The notes below the pieces were generated by a model. It saw only the letters and a program-made list of their open reading frames with translations. It was not told the DNA's origin and did not search any database. A program made the translations under genes and the position numbers. From JAHEEL01 sp942491345 (GTDB lineage: Bacteria > Actinomycetota > Acidimicrobiia > Spongiisociales > UBA5794): a DNA stretch of 64,000 bases. Every line of letters starts with the position of its first letter. Position 1 is the first letter of the stretch. Below, in pieces: positions 8,621-18,129 of this stretch. The stretch covers positions 298,247 through 362,246 of the forward strand of contig CALOAN010000044.1 in assembly GCA_942491345.1 (NCBI GenBank). The letters are read 5' to 3'.

Positions 8621-9664
8621 CTATGGCTCGAGGATCACCTTGAGCGCACCATCCCGACGCTCGTTGAACGTGTCGATCGCGCGTCGGAATTCGCCCAGCG
8701 GGAACGTATGGGTATGGAGTTCGTTGACCCTGATGCGCCCGTCGGAGACCAGAGGCATCGCTCGCCGCATGCCGCCGGCGGTAGCACGCACTCCCACTAG
8801 TTCTTTCTCATACAGCACGAGATCTTGGAGCGACAAGAGGACGTCCTCGACCGGGATACCCACCGACGCACAGCGACCGCCCTTGTGGAGCATCGAAAGG
8901 GCCCACCGGTATGAGTCGGGGACACCGGCGCAGTCCAGCGCCACATCGGGACCAACACCGTCGGTCATAGCCTGAACCGTCGTGACTGGATCGTCTGCGA
9001 CGTAGTCGACGGTCTCGAATCCGAGTTCGGCCGCCTTCGCCAGGCGTTCTCCCCGGCCGACGACGATCACCCGGCCCGCGCCGAGGGCTCGCGCAGCATC
9101 ACCGGCAAGCAGTCCAACCGGCCCCGGACCGAGCACCACCACCGTGTCACCCGAACTGATGTTTCCGCGCTCCGCGGTGTGGAGGGCAATCGCTGCGGGA
9201 TCGAGCAGAGCCCCCTCATGGAAGCTCAGTTCGTCCGGCAGGTGGAATACCGACTTGACGCCGTGGACGACATACTCCGCGAACGCACCCTGCCAGTTGT
9301 GGCCGTACTGCCGATGCACGTCGGTGTTGCCGTAGTTCTCGCAAACGTTGTAGCGACCCTCGACGCACTTCTTGCAGAAGCCGCACGCGTCGTGCGATGT
9401 TCCCGCCACGCGATCGCCGACCGCAAAGCCGAGAGCGCCTGCACCGTCGCCGAGAGCGCAGACCACCCCGGCCCACTCGTGGCCGGGGATGAACGGGTGA
9501 GACGGCGGCCAGAAGCCCGGATAGTCGCCCCGCAGGAGATGGGCATCGGTTCCGCAGATCGTGACGGCCTTCACCTGACACAGAACCTCTTGTGGTCCGG
9601 GCGTTGGCTTCGGAACCTCCTCGATGGCGAACTCGTTCGGAGCGGTCAGCACCACAGCTTTCAT
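8621..9664 (-). CDS. Zinc-dependent medium-chain dehydrogenase
   Basis: A 347-residue MDR alcohol dehydrogenase, complete from MKAVVLTAPNEF. The catalytic zinc residues lie in TICGTD and GHEWAG, the structural Cys lobe in CGFCKKCVEGRYNVC, and the Rossmann loop in GPGPVGLLAG. It is a clear paralogue of the 5562 gene: both share VAGT(S/A)HD before the cysteine lobe, GRYN(V/L)C, NYGN and a VIVVGRG strand. It is the last gene of the long leftward operon, 12 bases after the cyclase gene. It probably oxidises a hydroxyl made or exposed by the upstream molybdenum hydroxylase and cyclase. The substrate is unknown. Confidence 0.82.
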   Translation of the reverse strand: MKAVVLTAPNEFAIEEVPKPTPGPQEVLCQVKAVTICGTDAHLLRGDYPGFWPPSHPFIPGHEWAGVVCALGDGAGALGFAVGDRVAGTSHDACGFCKKCVEGRYNVCENYGNTDVHRQYGHNWQGAFAEYVVHGVKSVFHLPDELSFHEGALLDPAAIALHTAERGNISSGDTVVVLGPGPVGLLAGDAARALGAGRVIVVGRGERLAKAAELGFETVDYVADDPVTTVQAMTDGVGPDVALDCAGVPDSYRWALSMLHKGGRCASVGIPVEDVLLSLQDLVLYEKELVGVRATAGGMRRAMPLVSDGRIRVNELHTHTFPLGEFRRAIDTFNERRDGALKVILEP

Positions 9665-9676
9665 GAACGGGCTCGC

Positions 9677-10567
9677 TCAGACCATCGCCAGAGGATCGAC
9701 CATCGAACCGGTGGCGCCGCGGATCTTCAGGGGCAGCATCACGAACAAGAACTCGTACACTCGCTCTCGCGCGATCTCCTCGAGATAGATGCTCTCCAAG
9801 AGGTAGATCCCGTTTTCGATGAGCAGCTTCGTGTGGACCGGCTGCGGGTTTGCCGGTGAACCACGATCCGGTGTCGGCATGACTTCGTAGGTCTCGGTAT
9901 CGGTGCCGGTGGCAACCACACCCTTGTCCAGGAGCCACTCGGCCGCAGAGAGATCGGGTCCAGCCGTTTTGTGCTCGGCCATCGCATCCGCATCGGGCCA
10001 GTACTTGAGATAGCCGGTGCGGATCAGCACGACGTCCCACGGCCTGACCTCGACACCTTGAGCCTCGGCTATCGCCTGCAGTTCGTCGGCGCCGATCGGC
10101 TCGCTCGCCGGCAACGCATCAACACCGCGATACGTCGGCGGGTCGAGCAGCACACCCCTGGTGAAGAATGGAGGGAGATGCGAGGCGTCGCCGACGATCG
10201 GACCGTGGTCCGTGAGGTGCTCCGCAGTGTTGCCGCCGCCGTACCAGTGGTTGTCGTCACCGATGGTCATATGACCAAGGCCGTCGATGTGGGCGCCCGA
10301 GTGCGAGCATGCCATGAGGTACTCGGCCATGTAGCCGAGGCCGACTTCATTCGGGGGGCCCCAAGGCTGCACACCGCCGGCCTTGATGCCGGGGGGTGTC
10401 CGATAGTTGAGCACCTGGAACGGCGGATGTCCCGGGAACAGCGGCATGCCGGTGAAGCGCGGAACCGACAACGAGTAGGAGCGGCCCTCCTTCACCATCT
10501 GAGCCGCCTCCACAACCTTGGCGGCGGGCATGTCCCTCACGGGTCCAACGTTTTGAATCTCACTCAT
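9677..10567 (-). CDS. Cyclase family protein (PF04199 metal-dependent hydrolase)
   Basis: A 296-residue protein with the family's metal-binding signature as HSGAHIDGLGH, a variant of HxGTHxDxPxH. Characterised members include kynurenine formamidase (KynB), isatin hydrolase and polyketide cyclases. They hydrolyse amide, lactam or ester bonds using Mn or Zn. The start at 10567 overlaps the stop of the molybdenum-subunit gene (ATGA), and a zinc dehydrogenase follows. In this order it may open a ring hydroxylated by the molybdenum enzyme. The exact substrate cannot be read from sequence. Confidence 0.75.
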   Translation of the reverse strand: MSEIQNVGPVRDMPAAKVVEAAQMVKEGRSYSLSVPRFTGMPLFPGHPPFQVLNYRTPPGIKAGGVQPWGPPNEVGLGYMAEYLMACSHSGAHIDGLGHMTIGDDNHWYGGGNTAEHLTDHGPIVGDASHLPPFFTRGVLLDPPTYRGVDALPASEPIGADELQAIAEAQGVEVRPWDVVLIRTGYLKYWPDADAMAEHKTAGPDLSAAEWLLDKGVVATGTDTETYEVMPTPDRGSPANPQPVHTKLLIENGIYLLESIYLEEIARERVYEFLFVMLPLKIRGATGSMVDPLAMV

Positions 10568-12816
10568 GATTGCTGCTCCCTCATGGCTTCCCATACTCGC
10601 TGCGGCGTGAGCGGCAGGTCGCGGATCACCAGACCCGTCGCGTCGCGAACTGCTGCACCGACGGCAGGGGCCGTACACAGGAGGCTGCCCTCACTGACAC
10701 CCTTGACGCCGTACGGTCCGGGTCCGTCATGGTTCTCGATGCTGGCGCTGATCAACTCGATTGGCAGGTCCTTGCTCGTCGGAATGCGATAGTCGATGGC
10801 GCCAAGGTTCCTGGTGCGCCCGTGTTCATCGAGGATGAGGCCCTCCATCAAGGAATGACCGAGACCCATGATCGCCGCACCATCGTCCTGCCCGTGCACC
10901 TGCTGCGGGTTGAGCGCCGTTCCGACATCGCCAACCGTGACGTGTTTGATGATCTGGATCTCACCTGTCTCGCCGTCAACTTCGGCTTCGATAGCTGTGC
11001 AGTTGAACTCGAAGAAGGCGGCGTTGCCTGCAAGGGGATGGCCCGGAACCTTGTCCTTGCGCATCTCCCCGTTCCCGATGACCTCACCTCCGAGAGCTCC
11101 GAGGCCGGCGGTGACCACGTCCGTGATCGGGAGTTCCTCACCGGTGAGTCTCACGAGGCCGCCGTCCACCTCGATGTCGGCTTCGTCGACTTCATGCACC
11201 TTGGCGGCCATGGCCTTGACCTTGCCGTGGATGTCCTTGCAGGCCCGGTAAACCGAGGTGCCCATGAGCACGGTCGACCGGCTTGCGGACGTCTGCTGGT
11301 CATACGGCACGGTCGCCGTATCTCCCATGATCACGTTCACGCTTTCAATTGGGATACCCATCTCCTGAGCGACAATCTGAGCAAACACCGTTCGAGCCCC
11401 TTGACCCATGTCTGACGTTCCGCAGAAGACGAGTGCGCTGCCGTCGGCCAGGAGCCTCACGGTTGAGTACGACAATCCGGTGGTAGGCCCCGACTTGATC
11501 CCAAACGCAATCCCCCGACCGCGCCCTTCGGGCAGCGGGGTGTCCCAGCCGATCAACTCTGCGGCCTTGTCGGCCGTTTGGCGCCAATCTCCGTCGGCCG
11601 GTGTGTCGCCCGGCACGAACTCGAAATCCTTCTCCGGCAGATTGCGTCGCCTGATTTCGAACCGATCGATGCCGAGATCGAGCGCCGCCTCGTCGAGCGT
11701 CGACTCACGTGCCCACGTGATCTGCGGTACGCCGAACCCGCGGAACGCCGTTGTTGGCGTGGTATTCGAGAGGATCGTCCTTCCCACGATCTTCACGACG
11801 GGAACCCGGTAGGGACCAGCAGCGAGATATGACGACTTCTCTGCGACCCGATCAGCGATGTCGACGTACGCCCCGATGAGGTAGTCCGTCTCGATATCCT
11901 TGAAGACCATGTCACCATCGTTCGTGAGCCCCATCCTCACGCGAACTCGGGTTGACGGACGCCGCACGGCCTGGAATGTCTCTTCGAGCGACATGATCAG
12001 CCGCACCGGCTTGCCGGTCTTCAGCGCCATGTAGCACACCAGGGGTTCCAGCTTCGGATGCTGTTTGCCGCCGAATCCGCCACCTGGATCAGGGGCGAAA
12101 ACGCGCATCTTGGAGAGTGGAATGTCGAGGAGCTTCGAAAGAGTCTTCTGAAGCTGGAACGGGTGCTGGATGGTGCTCCACACGTTCAAACCATCATCTA
12201 CCGGCTCAGCGATGAAGCCGTGCGGTTCGATCGCGAAATGGGTGATCATCGGGAACTCGTACTCACGCTCAATCACGTAGTCGGCGTCCCCTTCAACCGC
12301 GGCCACGTCGCCCCAGCCGTAGTTGATCTCGGTCTTGATGTTGGTATAGGCAAGCGCGTCACCGGACCGGAGCGACGGATCCTGCACGAGCGGAGCGTCG
12401 GGAGCCAATGCGGCATCGATCGTGTGGACTTCCGGCAGCACCTCGTACTCCACCACCACCAGAGCGGCGGCCTCCTCGGCAGCCTCCTTCGTGTCGGCCG
12501 CCACAGCGGCGACCGGCTCCCCGTGGTAGTTGACGATGCCGGCTGCAAGCACCGGACGGTCCTGATACTGGGGTCCAAATCGTGGCATGGGTTTGGGAAG
12601 ATCGTCCGGCGTCACAATCAGGCGGACGCCCGGGACCTGCTCAGCCTTTGTGGTATCGATCGAGATGATCCGCGCGCGGGACTCGTCGATCTTGACGAGC
12701 TTGGCGTGCAACTCACCCACGAAGTGGATATCGGCGACATATTGCTGGGCGCCGGTAACGCGATCTCGGCCACCCACCCGATTCGGCGAAGCCCCGACCA
12801 TTCCTTTGGTAGTCAT
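10564..12816 (-). CDS. Xanthine dehydrogenase-family molybdopterin-binding subunit
   Basis: A 750-residue large subunit of a three-subunit molybdenum hydroxylase. It begins with the aldehyde oxidase hammerhead domain (VTGAQQYVADI...), then the Mo-cofactor domains with FRGFGVPQ, SSYLAAGPYRVP and QTSASRSTVLMGTS. Near the C-terminus is GVKGVSEGS, where the catalytic Glu of the family lies. The start at 12816 overlaps the stop of the 2Fe-2S subunit (ATGA). Together the three subunits hydroxylate a heterocycle, aldehyde or CO-like substrate using water and pass electrons through FeS and FAD. Homology does not fix the substrate. Confidence 0.85.
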   Translation of the reverse strand: MTTKGMVGASPNRVGGRDRVTGAQQYVADIHFVGELHAKLVKIDESRARIISIDTTKAEQVPGVRLIVTPDDLPKPMPRFGPQYQDRPVLAAGIVNYHGEPVAAVAADTKEAAEEAAALVVVEYEVLPEVHTIDAALAPDAPLVQDPSLRSGDALAYTNIKTEINYGWGDVAAVEGDADYVIEREYEFPMITHFAIEPHGFIAEPVDDGLNVWSTIQHPFQLQKTLSKLLDIPLSKMRVFAPDPGGGFGGKQHPKLEPLVCYMALKTGKPVRLIMSLEETFQAVRRPSTRVRVRMGLTNDGDMVFKDIETDYLIGAYVDIADRVAEKSSYLAAGPYRVPVVKIVGRTILSNTTPTTAFRGFGVPQITWARESTLDEAALDLGIDRFEIRRRNLPEKDFEFVPGDTPADGDWRQTADKAAELIGWDTPLPEGRGRGIAFGIKSGPTTGLSYSTVRLLADGSALVFCGTSDMGQGARTVFAQIVAQEMGIPIESVNVIMGDTATVPYDQQTSASRSTVLMGTSVYRACKDIHGKVKAMAAKVHEVDEADIEVDGGLVRLTGEELPITDVVTAGLGALGGEVIGNGEMRKDKVPGHPLAGNAAFFEFNCTAIEAEVDGETGEIQIIKHVTVGDVGTALNPQQVHGQDDGAAIMGLGHSLMEGLILDEHGRTRNLGAIDYRIPTSKDLPIELISASIENHDGPGPYGVKGVSEGSLLCTAPAVGAAVRDATGLVIRDLPLTPQRVWEAMREQQS

Positions 12817-13289
12817 CACTTCTCCGCCTTCGCGGCCACCATGACCGCTTCGGTGATCTGAAGGTACCCAGCACATCGGCACAGATTGCCGCCGAGCGCC
12901 TCGTGGACGTCATCGATTGTGGGATCGGGATTGCGCTGCAAGAGTGCATGAGCCGACATCAACTGTCCCGGTATGCAGAAGCCGCATTGGGGGGCACTCA
13001 CGTCGAGGAACGCCTGCTGGAGTGCATTCAGGTGACCGTCTTGTGCCAGGCCTTCGACGCTGGTCACGTCTCGACCGTCGATCTCGACCGCCAACATGAG
13101 GCACGAATTCATGGGGATGCCGTCGACGACGACGGTGCATGCACCGCACTCGCCGACCACGCAACACTCCTTCGTCCCGGTGAGCCCGAGTTGATCGCGA
13201 AGGACGTCCAGAAGCGTGTGGTTTGCGGCGACCTCGAACGCACGGTCGCGCCCGTTGATGGTTGCTTCGATGTGGACCGTTTCGCTCAT
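12816..13289 (-). CDS. 2Fe-2S subunit of molybdenum hydroxylase
   Basis: A 157-residue small subunit with two 2Fe-2S clusters. The plant-ferredoxin-like cluster uses Cys 43, 48, 51 and 63 (CCVVGECGAC...C). The second helical-domain cluster uses Cys 102/105 (QCGFC) and 137/139 (LCRC). Its length is normal for CoxS/XdhC-type subunits. Start and stop both overlap neighbours by ATGA, so the FAD, FeS and Mo subunits are translationally coupled in that order. It carries electrons from the Mo site to FAD. Confidence 0.88.
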   Translation of the reverse strand: MSETVHIEATINGRDRAFEVAANHTLLDVLRDQLGLTGTKECCVVGECGACTVVVDGIPMNSCLMLAVEIDGRDVTSVEGLAQDGHLNALQQAFLDVSAPQCGFCIPGQLMSAHALLQRNPDPTIDDVHEALGGNLCRCAGYLQITEAVMVAAKAEK

Positions 13290-14158
13290 GACACTCCTTC
13301 TAGCACATGCAAGCGTCCGATTGCCCGGCCGACGGCGCGAGCGCCCAGGACTCGTAGCATCGCCCTTCGATAGTCCGGGCTGGCGCGCAGCGACCGCACC
13401 GAAGGGCTCGCATCCGCGAAGATCTCCTCGTAGACCGCCGCTTTGGCTTCCGGAGATGCGGCCGGATCGGCGAGCACGCCGGTCTCGTCCTTCTTGAGCC
13501 ACGCGCGCGGTCCGACGCTCCCATACGCGATTCGGGTGATGCCGGCATCGTCGACCGTCGCACACAGCGTGACCGAAGCCAGATCCGTCCCTCTGCGGCG
13601 GGTCATCCGCTCGTACGCACCACCCACCAGGCGGGACGGGACCGAGAGTTCCACCGCGATCGCGAGCTCACCCGCGTGCAGGTCCGTCCGGCCGGGCCCG
13701 ACGATGAAATCGTCGATGGCAACCCGCCGAGTCCCATCCGGCCCGGCCACCACGATGATTGCGTCATGTGCGAGCAGGGGCGGAGCCGTGTCGGCGGCCG
13801 GCGAACCGTTGCAGATGTTGCCGAGCACCGTGGCCCGATTCCTGATCTGCACGGAACCAACGACAACGGCAGCTTCTACCAGGGCAGGGAAGTGCGTGTT
13901 GATTCCCTCGTCTCCGGCCACCTCGCTCATCGTGGCGGTGGCGCTCAGCGTCACGGTATCGCCATCCCAGACGAGCGACGGGGAGAGCTCTGCAATGCGC
14001 TTGATATCGACGACAACCTTCGGCTGGAGGTGTCGATCCCGCATGGCGATCACCAAGTCGGTGCCACCGGCGAGGATCTCGGTTTCCGAACCGCCGGCGG
14101 AAAGCACCTGAAACGCTTCGTCGAGCGATTCGGGACGTTCGTACGAGAACTCCTTCAT
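13286..14158 (-). CDS. FAD-binding subunit of molybdenum hydroxylase
   Basis: A 290-residue medium subunit (CoxM/XdhB type). FAD contacts are recognisable in ILAGGTDL near residue 30 and in VLGNICNGSPAADTAPP. The C-terminal CO_deh_flav_C domain is intact (ITRIAYGSVGPRAW onward). This contrasts with the frameshifted homologue at 21100-21991. It lies 21 bases after the HprK-like gene, so that unusual gene is part of the same operon. Confidence 0.87.
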   Translation of the reverse strand: MKEFSYERPESLDEAFQVLSAGGSETEILAGGTDLVIAMRDRHLQPKVVVDIKRIAELSPSLVWDGDTVTLSATATMSEVAGDEGINTHFPALVEAAVVVGSVQIRNRATVLGNICNGSPAADTAPPLLAHDAIIVVAGPDGTRRVAIDDFIVGPGRTDLHAGELAIAVELSVPSRLVGGAYERMTRRRGTDLASVTLCATVDDAGITRIAYGSVGPRAWLKKDETGVLADPAASPEAKAAVYEEIFADASPSVRSLRASPDYRRAMLRVLGARAVGRAIGRLHVLEGVS

Positions 14159-14179
14159 GTCGTCACGCTTCCTTCTTCG

Positions 14180-15067
14180 TCAGATGATCTTGTCGACCTC
14201 GTCCATGAGCGCCTGAGGATTAGCAGCTCGAATCATGTAGAACGGGCGCGGTCCGCAGAAGCTCTCGGTGAAGTCGGCTCTCGCCTTGCGCAGCGCCTCC
14301 GTGTCGGTCAGCGGCATCGTGTGCCCGGGTGCGAGCAACTCGTTCGTGAGGAAGTAGTTCTGGAGCGAGTGGAAGTTCTGGAACTGCGCCTCGAACTGAC
14401 CGAGCAGGGCCGTGGTGGCGTCGAAATTCCCGTCAATGGCAGGAACAATGACAACGTCGACATTGCTTGGCTCGTCGTAGTCGTCCCACGTCGGCATCTC
14501 GTCACCGAAGAAGATCTGTGCGCCGCGTTCGGGTGCGGCTTTGTCGGCGCGTTCGGTCCCCTTGGCGCGGCTCTTGATGAACACCGTCTTCGAACCCATG
14601 ACGGCGGTTCCGCTCTCATCGATCACGGTGGTCTCGGTCGAGACGAGCTGGCCGCCTCGGCGGCAGGCCTCGATCTGGCACATGCTCTTCCCGTGATTGG
14701 ATTCACCGCCGAGGAAGAGAACGGTCTTTCCCTTGTAGCGGACAGCGGACGAATGGAAGGGATGAAGACCCTCGGCCTCCATACGAAGGGCGAGAACGGT
14801 GACGATCGCCTTCTGGATGGGTCCCTCGGCCCAATCACCATTGAACCGCATCGCCCTGCCGTCCCATGTCACCGACTTGTCGTGGGCGTTGCGATCCCAG
14901 ACGAGATCCGGTTCGCTGAGGATGGACTCGGACTCCAACGTCACGTCCGCGAGTCGGTAGTTCATGAAGTCCATGTTCTGCAGCACATGCTCGGGAACCT
15001 CGGAACCGAGGACATCGATTCTGATCCTTGCCGTGCCTGCCGTCATCTCCTCAGTGAGCATTGCCAT
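14180..15067 (-). CDS. HprK-like P-loop protein of unknown function
   Basis: A 295-residue cytoplasmic protein. A Walker A motif, GGESNHGKS, occupies residues 120-128 and follows LHPFHSSAV, which resembles the LHASAV-type lead-in of the C-terminal domain of HPr kinase/phosphorylase. The next segment, CRRGGQLVSTETTVID, aligns with the HprK region that follows the P-loop, but the HprK DD pair is replaced. No HPr or PTS gene is visible in the window. A GAGGAG ribosome site precedes the start. It sits between the GntR gene and the molybdenum hydroxylase subunits. It may phosphorylate a protein or small molecule of this pathway, or act as a chaperone-like NTPase. The family link is moderate and the role unknown. 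Confidence 0.55.
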   Translation of the reverse strand: MAMLTEEMTAGTARIRIDVLGSEVPEHVLQNMDFMNYRLADVTLESESILSEPDLVWDRNAHDKSVTWDGRAMRFNGDWAEGPIQKAIVTVLALRMEAEGLHPFHSSAVRYKGKTVLFLGGESNHGKSMCQIEACRRGGQLVSTETTVIDESGTAVMGSKTVFIKSRAKGTERADKAAPERGAQIFFGDEMPTWDDYDEPSNVDVVIVPAIDGNFDATTALLGQFEAQFQNFHSLQNYFLTNELLAPGHTMPLTDTEALRKARADFTESFCGPRPFYMIRAANPQALMDEVDKII

Positions 15068-15274
15068 CGTGAGTACTCCTCAGTCTGTTGTTCGGTTCTT
15101 CGTCTCATCTCCGTTGGCGACCGTTCGTCGCCCCCGCCATCCTGTTGGGTCGCCGGCGAGCAGACGGGTGCCGATCACTCGCGTGTTCTCTTCAATACTC
15201 TGTTCTGTTCGGCGCAGCCTCGTCGCTCGCGAGTCTTCACACCCGCGATCGACGCCGCGCCTCCCCGCCATCTC

Positions 15275-15979
15275 TCACAGCGGTTGCACGCGCTCCGCGG
15301 TGCCGTCGCGAACACGGTCAAGTCCTTCGAGCAGAACAGCCGCCTCGGCGGCATGTTTGCGGCTCAGATCCGCTGCAAGCTCGGGATCCTGATCACGAAT
15401 CGCGGCGAGGATCGGCTCGTGCCTTCGCGAGAGCCAGTGCAGGTCCATGCCGGGCACCGAGGCCGTCACGTACGTTCGGGAGAACGGCTCCAGCATCGAC
15501 CACTGCCGCGACAGTGTCGGGTTGTGGGCCGCCGCGATGATCCGAGCATGGAATCGGGTGTTGTTCAGTGCCTGATCGTGGGCGTCGCCGCGATCGGCGG
15601 CTTCGTCCATTGCGGCGGCCAATTCTTCGAGATCCGAAATGCACTGCTCGGTTCGTCGCACTGCGGCCAACCGACCGCCGAGTGCTTCGAGTTCGGCACG
15701 CACCTCGATGGCCTGGGTCAATTCCTCTCGCGTGGGGTTGCGCACCCGCGCGCCCTTGTGGGGCTTCATCTCGACAAATCCGAGAATTGCGAGATCACGG
15801 AGCGCTTCTCGCACGGGAGCCTGGCTCACACCCAACTCTCGAGCGACCCGGGTCTCGACGATGCGAGACCCGGGCTCCAATTCACCTTCGAGAATCCACG
15901 TGAGAATGCGGTCTTTGACCCCTTCGGAGAGCACCTCTCTCGTTACGGGCGTGGACTCATTCTCCTGTCGATTCGTCAT
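15275..15979 (-). CDS. GntR-family transcriptional regulator, FadR/FCD subfamily
   Basis: A 234-residue regulator. The N-terminal winged helix (about residues 14-78) contains LEPGSRIVETRVARELGVSQ and APVREALRDL, typical of GntR. The C-terminal FCD effector domain shows the expected His positions (FHARIIAAAHN, RRHEPILAAI, RKHAAEA), which usually bind a metal plus a carboxylate ligand. It is 36 bases downstream of the PEP-synthase-like gene and inside the operon it probably controls. FCD regulators bind short AT-centred palindromes. The AATCGATT sites ahead of five units of this island are therefore its best candidate targets (inference). Confidence 0.87.
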   Translation of the reverse strand: MTNRQENESTPVTREVLSEGVKDRILTWILEGELEPGSRIVETRVARELGVSQAPVREALRDLAILGFVEMKPHKGARVRNPTREELTQAIEVRAELEALGGRLAAVRRTEQCISDLEELAAAMDEAADRGDAHDQALNNTRFHARIIAAAHNPTLSRQWSMLEPFSRTYVTASVPGMDLHWLSRRHEPILAAIRDQDPELAADLSRKHAAEAAVLLEGLDRVRDGTAERVQPL

Positions 15980-16015
15980 GTCAGTTTTCGGGTACTCGTG
16001 AACCCGCTCCTATCG

Positions 16016-17767
16016 CTAGAGGATTTCGACCACGCCGTTGGTACCGTCAACCCGCAGGCGATCGCCCGTCTTGATTTCGCGGGTGGCGACGCCGGTGCCG
16101 GTGACACCGGGAATCCCAAACTCGCGAGCCATGACCGCCGGGTGTGCAACCATGCCGCCGGCATCACACACAATGCCGCCGATGATGGCAAACAGCGGTG
16201 TCCACGCCGGATTTGTCATCTGACAGACCAGGATGTCGCCCTGCTTCACCTGGTCGAACTCCGCCGGCGAGGCTACAACTTTGGCGATTCCCTCGATGAC
16301 ACCAGGCGAGACACCCAGCCCCTCGACGCGGCCCTTGGTCTCCGTGTCGAACTCGAGCTTTTCCGGGAAGCCCCACAGGTTCAGATACGGGAACTGCAGC
16401 TGGTCTTCGGTTGCCGTACCGATGAAATCTGGAGGACGAATCATTTCTTGTTCGGCACGCTTCACACGCCGTTCCGCGACGATGCTACGCGCGTCGTAGT
16501 TCTCCGGATCGCCCATCAGATACCGCAACTCGTTGTACCGGAGGTACATGACGTCGTCGGGCTCGTCGAGCGCACCCATCTCAACCAGCTTCTCTCCGAT
16601 GCAGATCAACACCACACGCGTGTGCTGGTGGGTTCCCTGATCGATGTAGAAGTGGTGGTCCGGTGTGAGCGGGGCCATCTTCAGGTTGATCTCATTCGCC
16701 GCGCGCAGCGCTTCGAGGGCATCACCCTCTTCGATGCCTTCGAGCAGCTCCTCGGCTGCCGCCTGTATATCCGTCTCCAGGTGTGCAACAACCGGCCGGT
16801 GGTCATAGTCCGAGTCGAGGTAACCCTTGATCACGTCGAGGACCGGTTCCGGTGTCTCGAACCGAGAGGGATAGATGAACTCGTGGCTCCATACCGCATG
16901 CCATCCGAACTCGCGCTGGTAGGCCTGCAGCCCCTCAGCGATGAACCTGCGTCCGCGCTCGGTCGATTCGAGAGCGGCAAGGATGTCGGCGCCGTTCTCA
17001 TTGGCGAACGCAGCCATCAGAACGTCGTCTTCCTTGATCTCGTCCTTCAGGCCGACCAGGAGCTCAATGGCGTCCCAGTTGCGATCTGAAGAGGAATTCT
17101 GCAGGCGTCCGAGGATCTCCTCATGCTTCTGGGTAATCTCGCCGCCGAGCGCCTCCTCCAGCGTCGCCCGCAGGGCAAGGGTTGAGGAGAGTTGCGCGAA
17201 GTTGAGCATCCAGTGGATCTTCCAGTGGCGGTCGAGGATGTCGATTGCGTCCTCGAGGACCACGGCCCACTCCATGAGTGACAGATTCTCTCTGTTGTCG
17301 ATCTGATCCTCGAGATACTGGAGGTTCCGTGCCATCTCTGGGACGAGACGATCTCTCCACCAGTCGGGGAAGTTGGCTCCGTACACGGGGAGCACAGCGC
17401 CGAGGTAGGCGCCAATCTTCTCTGCGTAGTCCGGATCAGCGGCCGTGGGGACACGTGGTGAGTACGTGAAGCCGAGTTGCTGGGACGGGACGGCCATGTC
17501 GGCATCCGCCGGGATTGCCGCCGTGTAGAGGTAGCCGTTGACGACTTTGCCGATCCAGTCGGTTGCGAAAGGCGTGCCGAAGCGACGGAACATGTGGTCG
17601 CACGTGAGTACCCAGTTGCCGATGTCGTCGTACATCGGCGAGACGGGGCGCGGGCAGTGCAGGTCGTCGTAGACCCAGAACAGCTTCTTTTCTTTCTCCG
17701 ATTCCCATTCAACCGGGAAGTTCTCGTCTCCGAAGAACTCCGCTACAACCTTGCTGGTATCTGCCAT
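16016..17767 (-). CDS. PEP-utilising/phosphohistidine mobile-domain protein lacking an ATP-grasp domain
   Basis: A 583-residue protein. The C-terminal 90 residues are a PEP-utilising mobile domain with GGMVAHPAVMAREFG, the likely phosphorylated His being H542. The preceding 490 residues are mostly helical and rich in Trp, Tyr and acidic residues. They resemble the substrate-binding central part of PEP synthase/rifampin phosphotransferase-type enzymes. The N-terminal ATP-grasp domain is missing. The closest known layout is the alpha subunit of phenylphosphate synthase, which works with a separate ATP-binding subunit. A candidate partner is the PPDK-like protein at 30021. An AAGGAGAT site precedes the start, and an operator/promoter lies about 365 bases upstream. 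Confidence 0.65.
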   Translation of the reverse strand: MADTSKVVAEFFGDENFPVEWESEKEKKLFWVYDDLHCPRPVSPMYDDIGNWVLTCDHMFRRFGTPFATDWIGKVVNGYLYTAAIPADADMAVPSQQLGFTYSPRVPTAADPDYAEKIGAYLGAVLPVYGANFPDWWRDRLVPEMARNLQYLEDQIDNRENLSLMEWAVVLEDAIDILDRHWKIHWMLNFAQLSSTLALRATLEEALGGEITQKHEEILGRLQNSSSDRNWDAIELLVGLKDEIKEDDVLMAAFANENGADILAALESTERGRRFIAEGLQAYQREFGWHAVWSHEFIYPSRFETPEPVLDVIKGYLDSDYDHRPVVAHLETDIQAAAEELLEGIEEGDALEALRAANEINLKMAPLTPDHHFYIDQGTHQHTRVVLICIGEKLVEMGALDEPDDVMYLRYNELRYLMGDPENYDARSIVAERRVKRAEQEMIRPPDFIGTATEDQLQFPYLNLWGFPEKLEFDTETKGRVEGLGVSPGVIEGIAKVVASPAEFDQVKQGDILVCQMTNPAWTPLFAIIGGIVCDAGGMVAHPAVMAREFGIPGVTGTGVATREIKTGDRLRVDGTNGVVEIL

Positions 17768-18129
17768 ACGGCAAATCTCCTTCCTTGACGGACCTGCGCC
17801 GGGATCGACCCACGCTGGGCACGATCACACTCCGGCGCCCCTGCTTGTTCTCTGAGATTTCCGACTCCTGCGTTGGTGCTCCTCTCCCACGTCGGTCGGA
17901 CAGACCCGGAGCGAAGCCCTCGTGAGACACGTTGCGCTCGAGCCTTCGTCAACTGCGGTGTATCGGTGCCGGCCGGACTCGGGGGAAACACGTTCACACC
18001 CCCGAAACCGTTGAAACTGCGGGCGAATCACGACGAGTCCGTCGATAAGCCGACGGGATTGGGAGGGTCGTCACCGCAAGGACCATCATCATGGCACGGT
18101 CATCTCCGACACCTGCACGCATCATCCTC

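Noticed and set aside
15080..15271. A 63-codon minus-strand frame between the HprK-like and GntR genes
   Set aside because: It is highly Arg-rich with no ribosome site, motif or conserved neighbour logic. It is likely chance coding in high-GC DNA.
13676..17089. A long 1137-codon open frame on the plus strand
   Set aside because: It is antisense to the FAD subunit, HprK-like, GntR and PEP-utilising genes, all of which have clear family motifs on the minus strand. It is a high-GC mirror frame.
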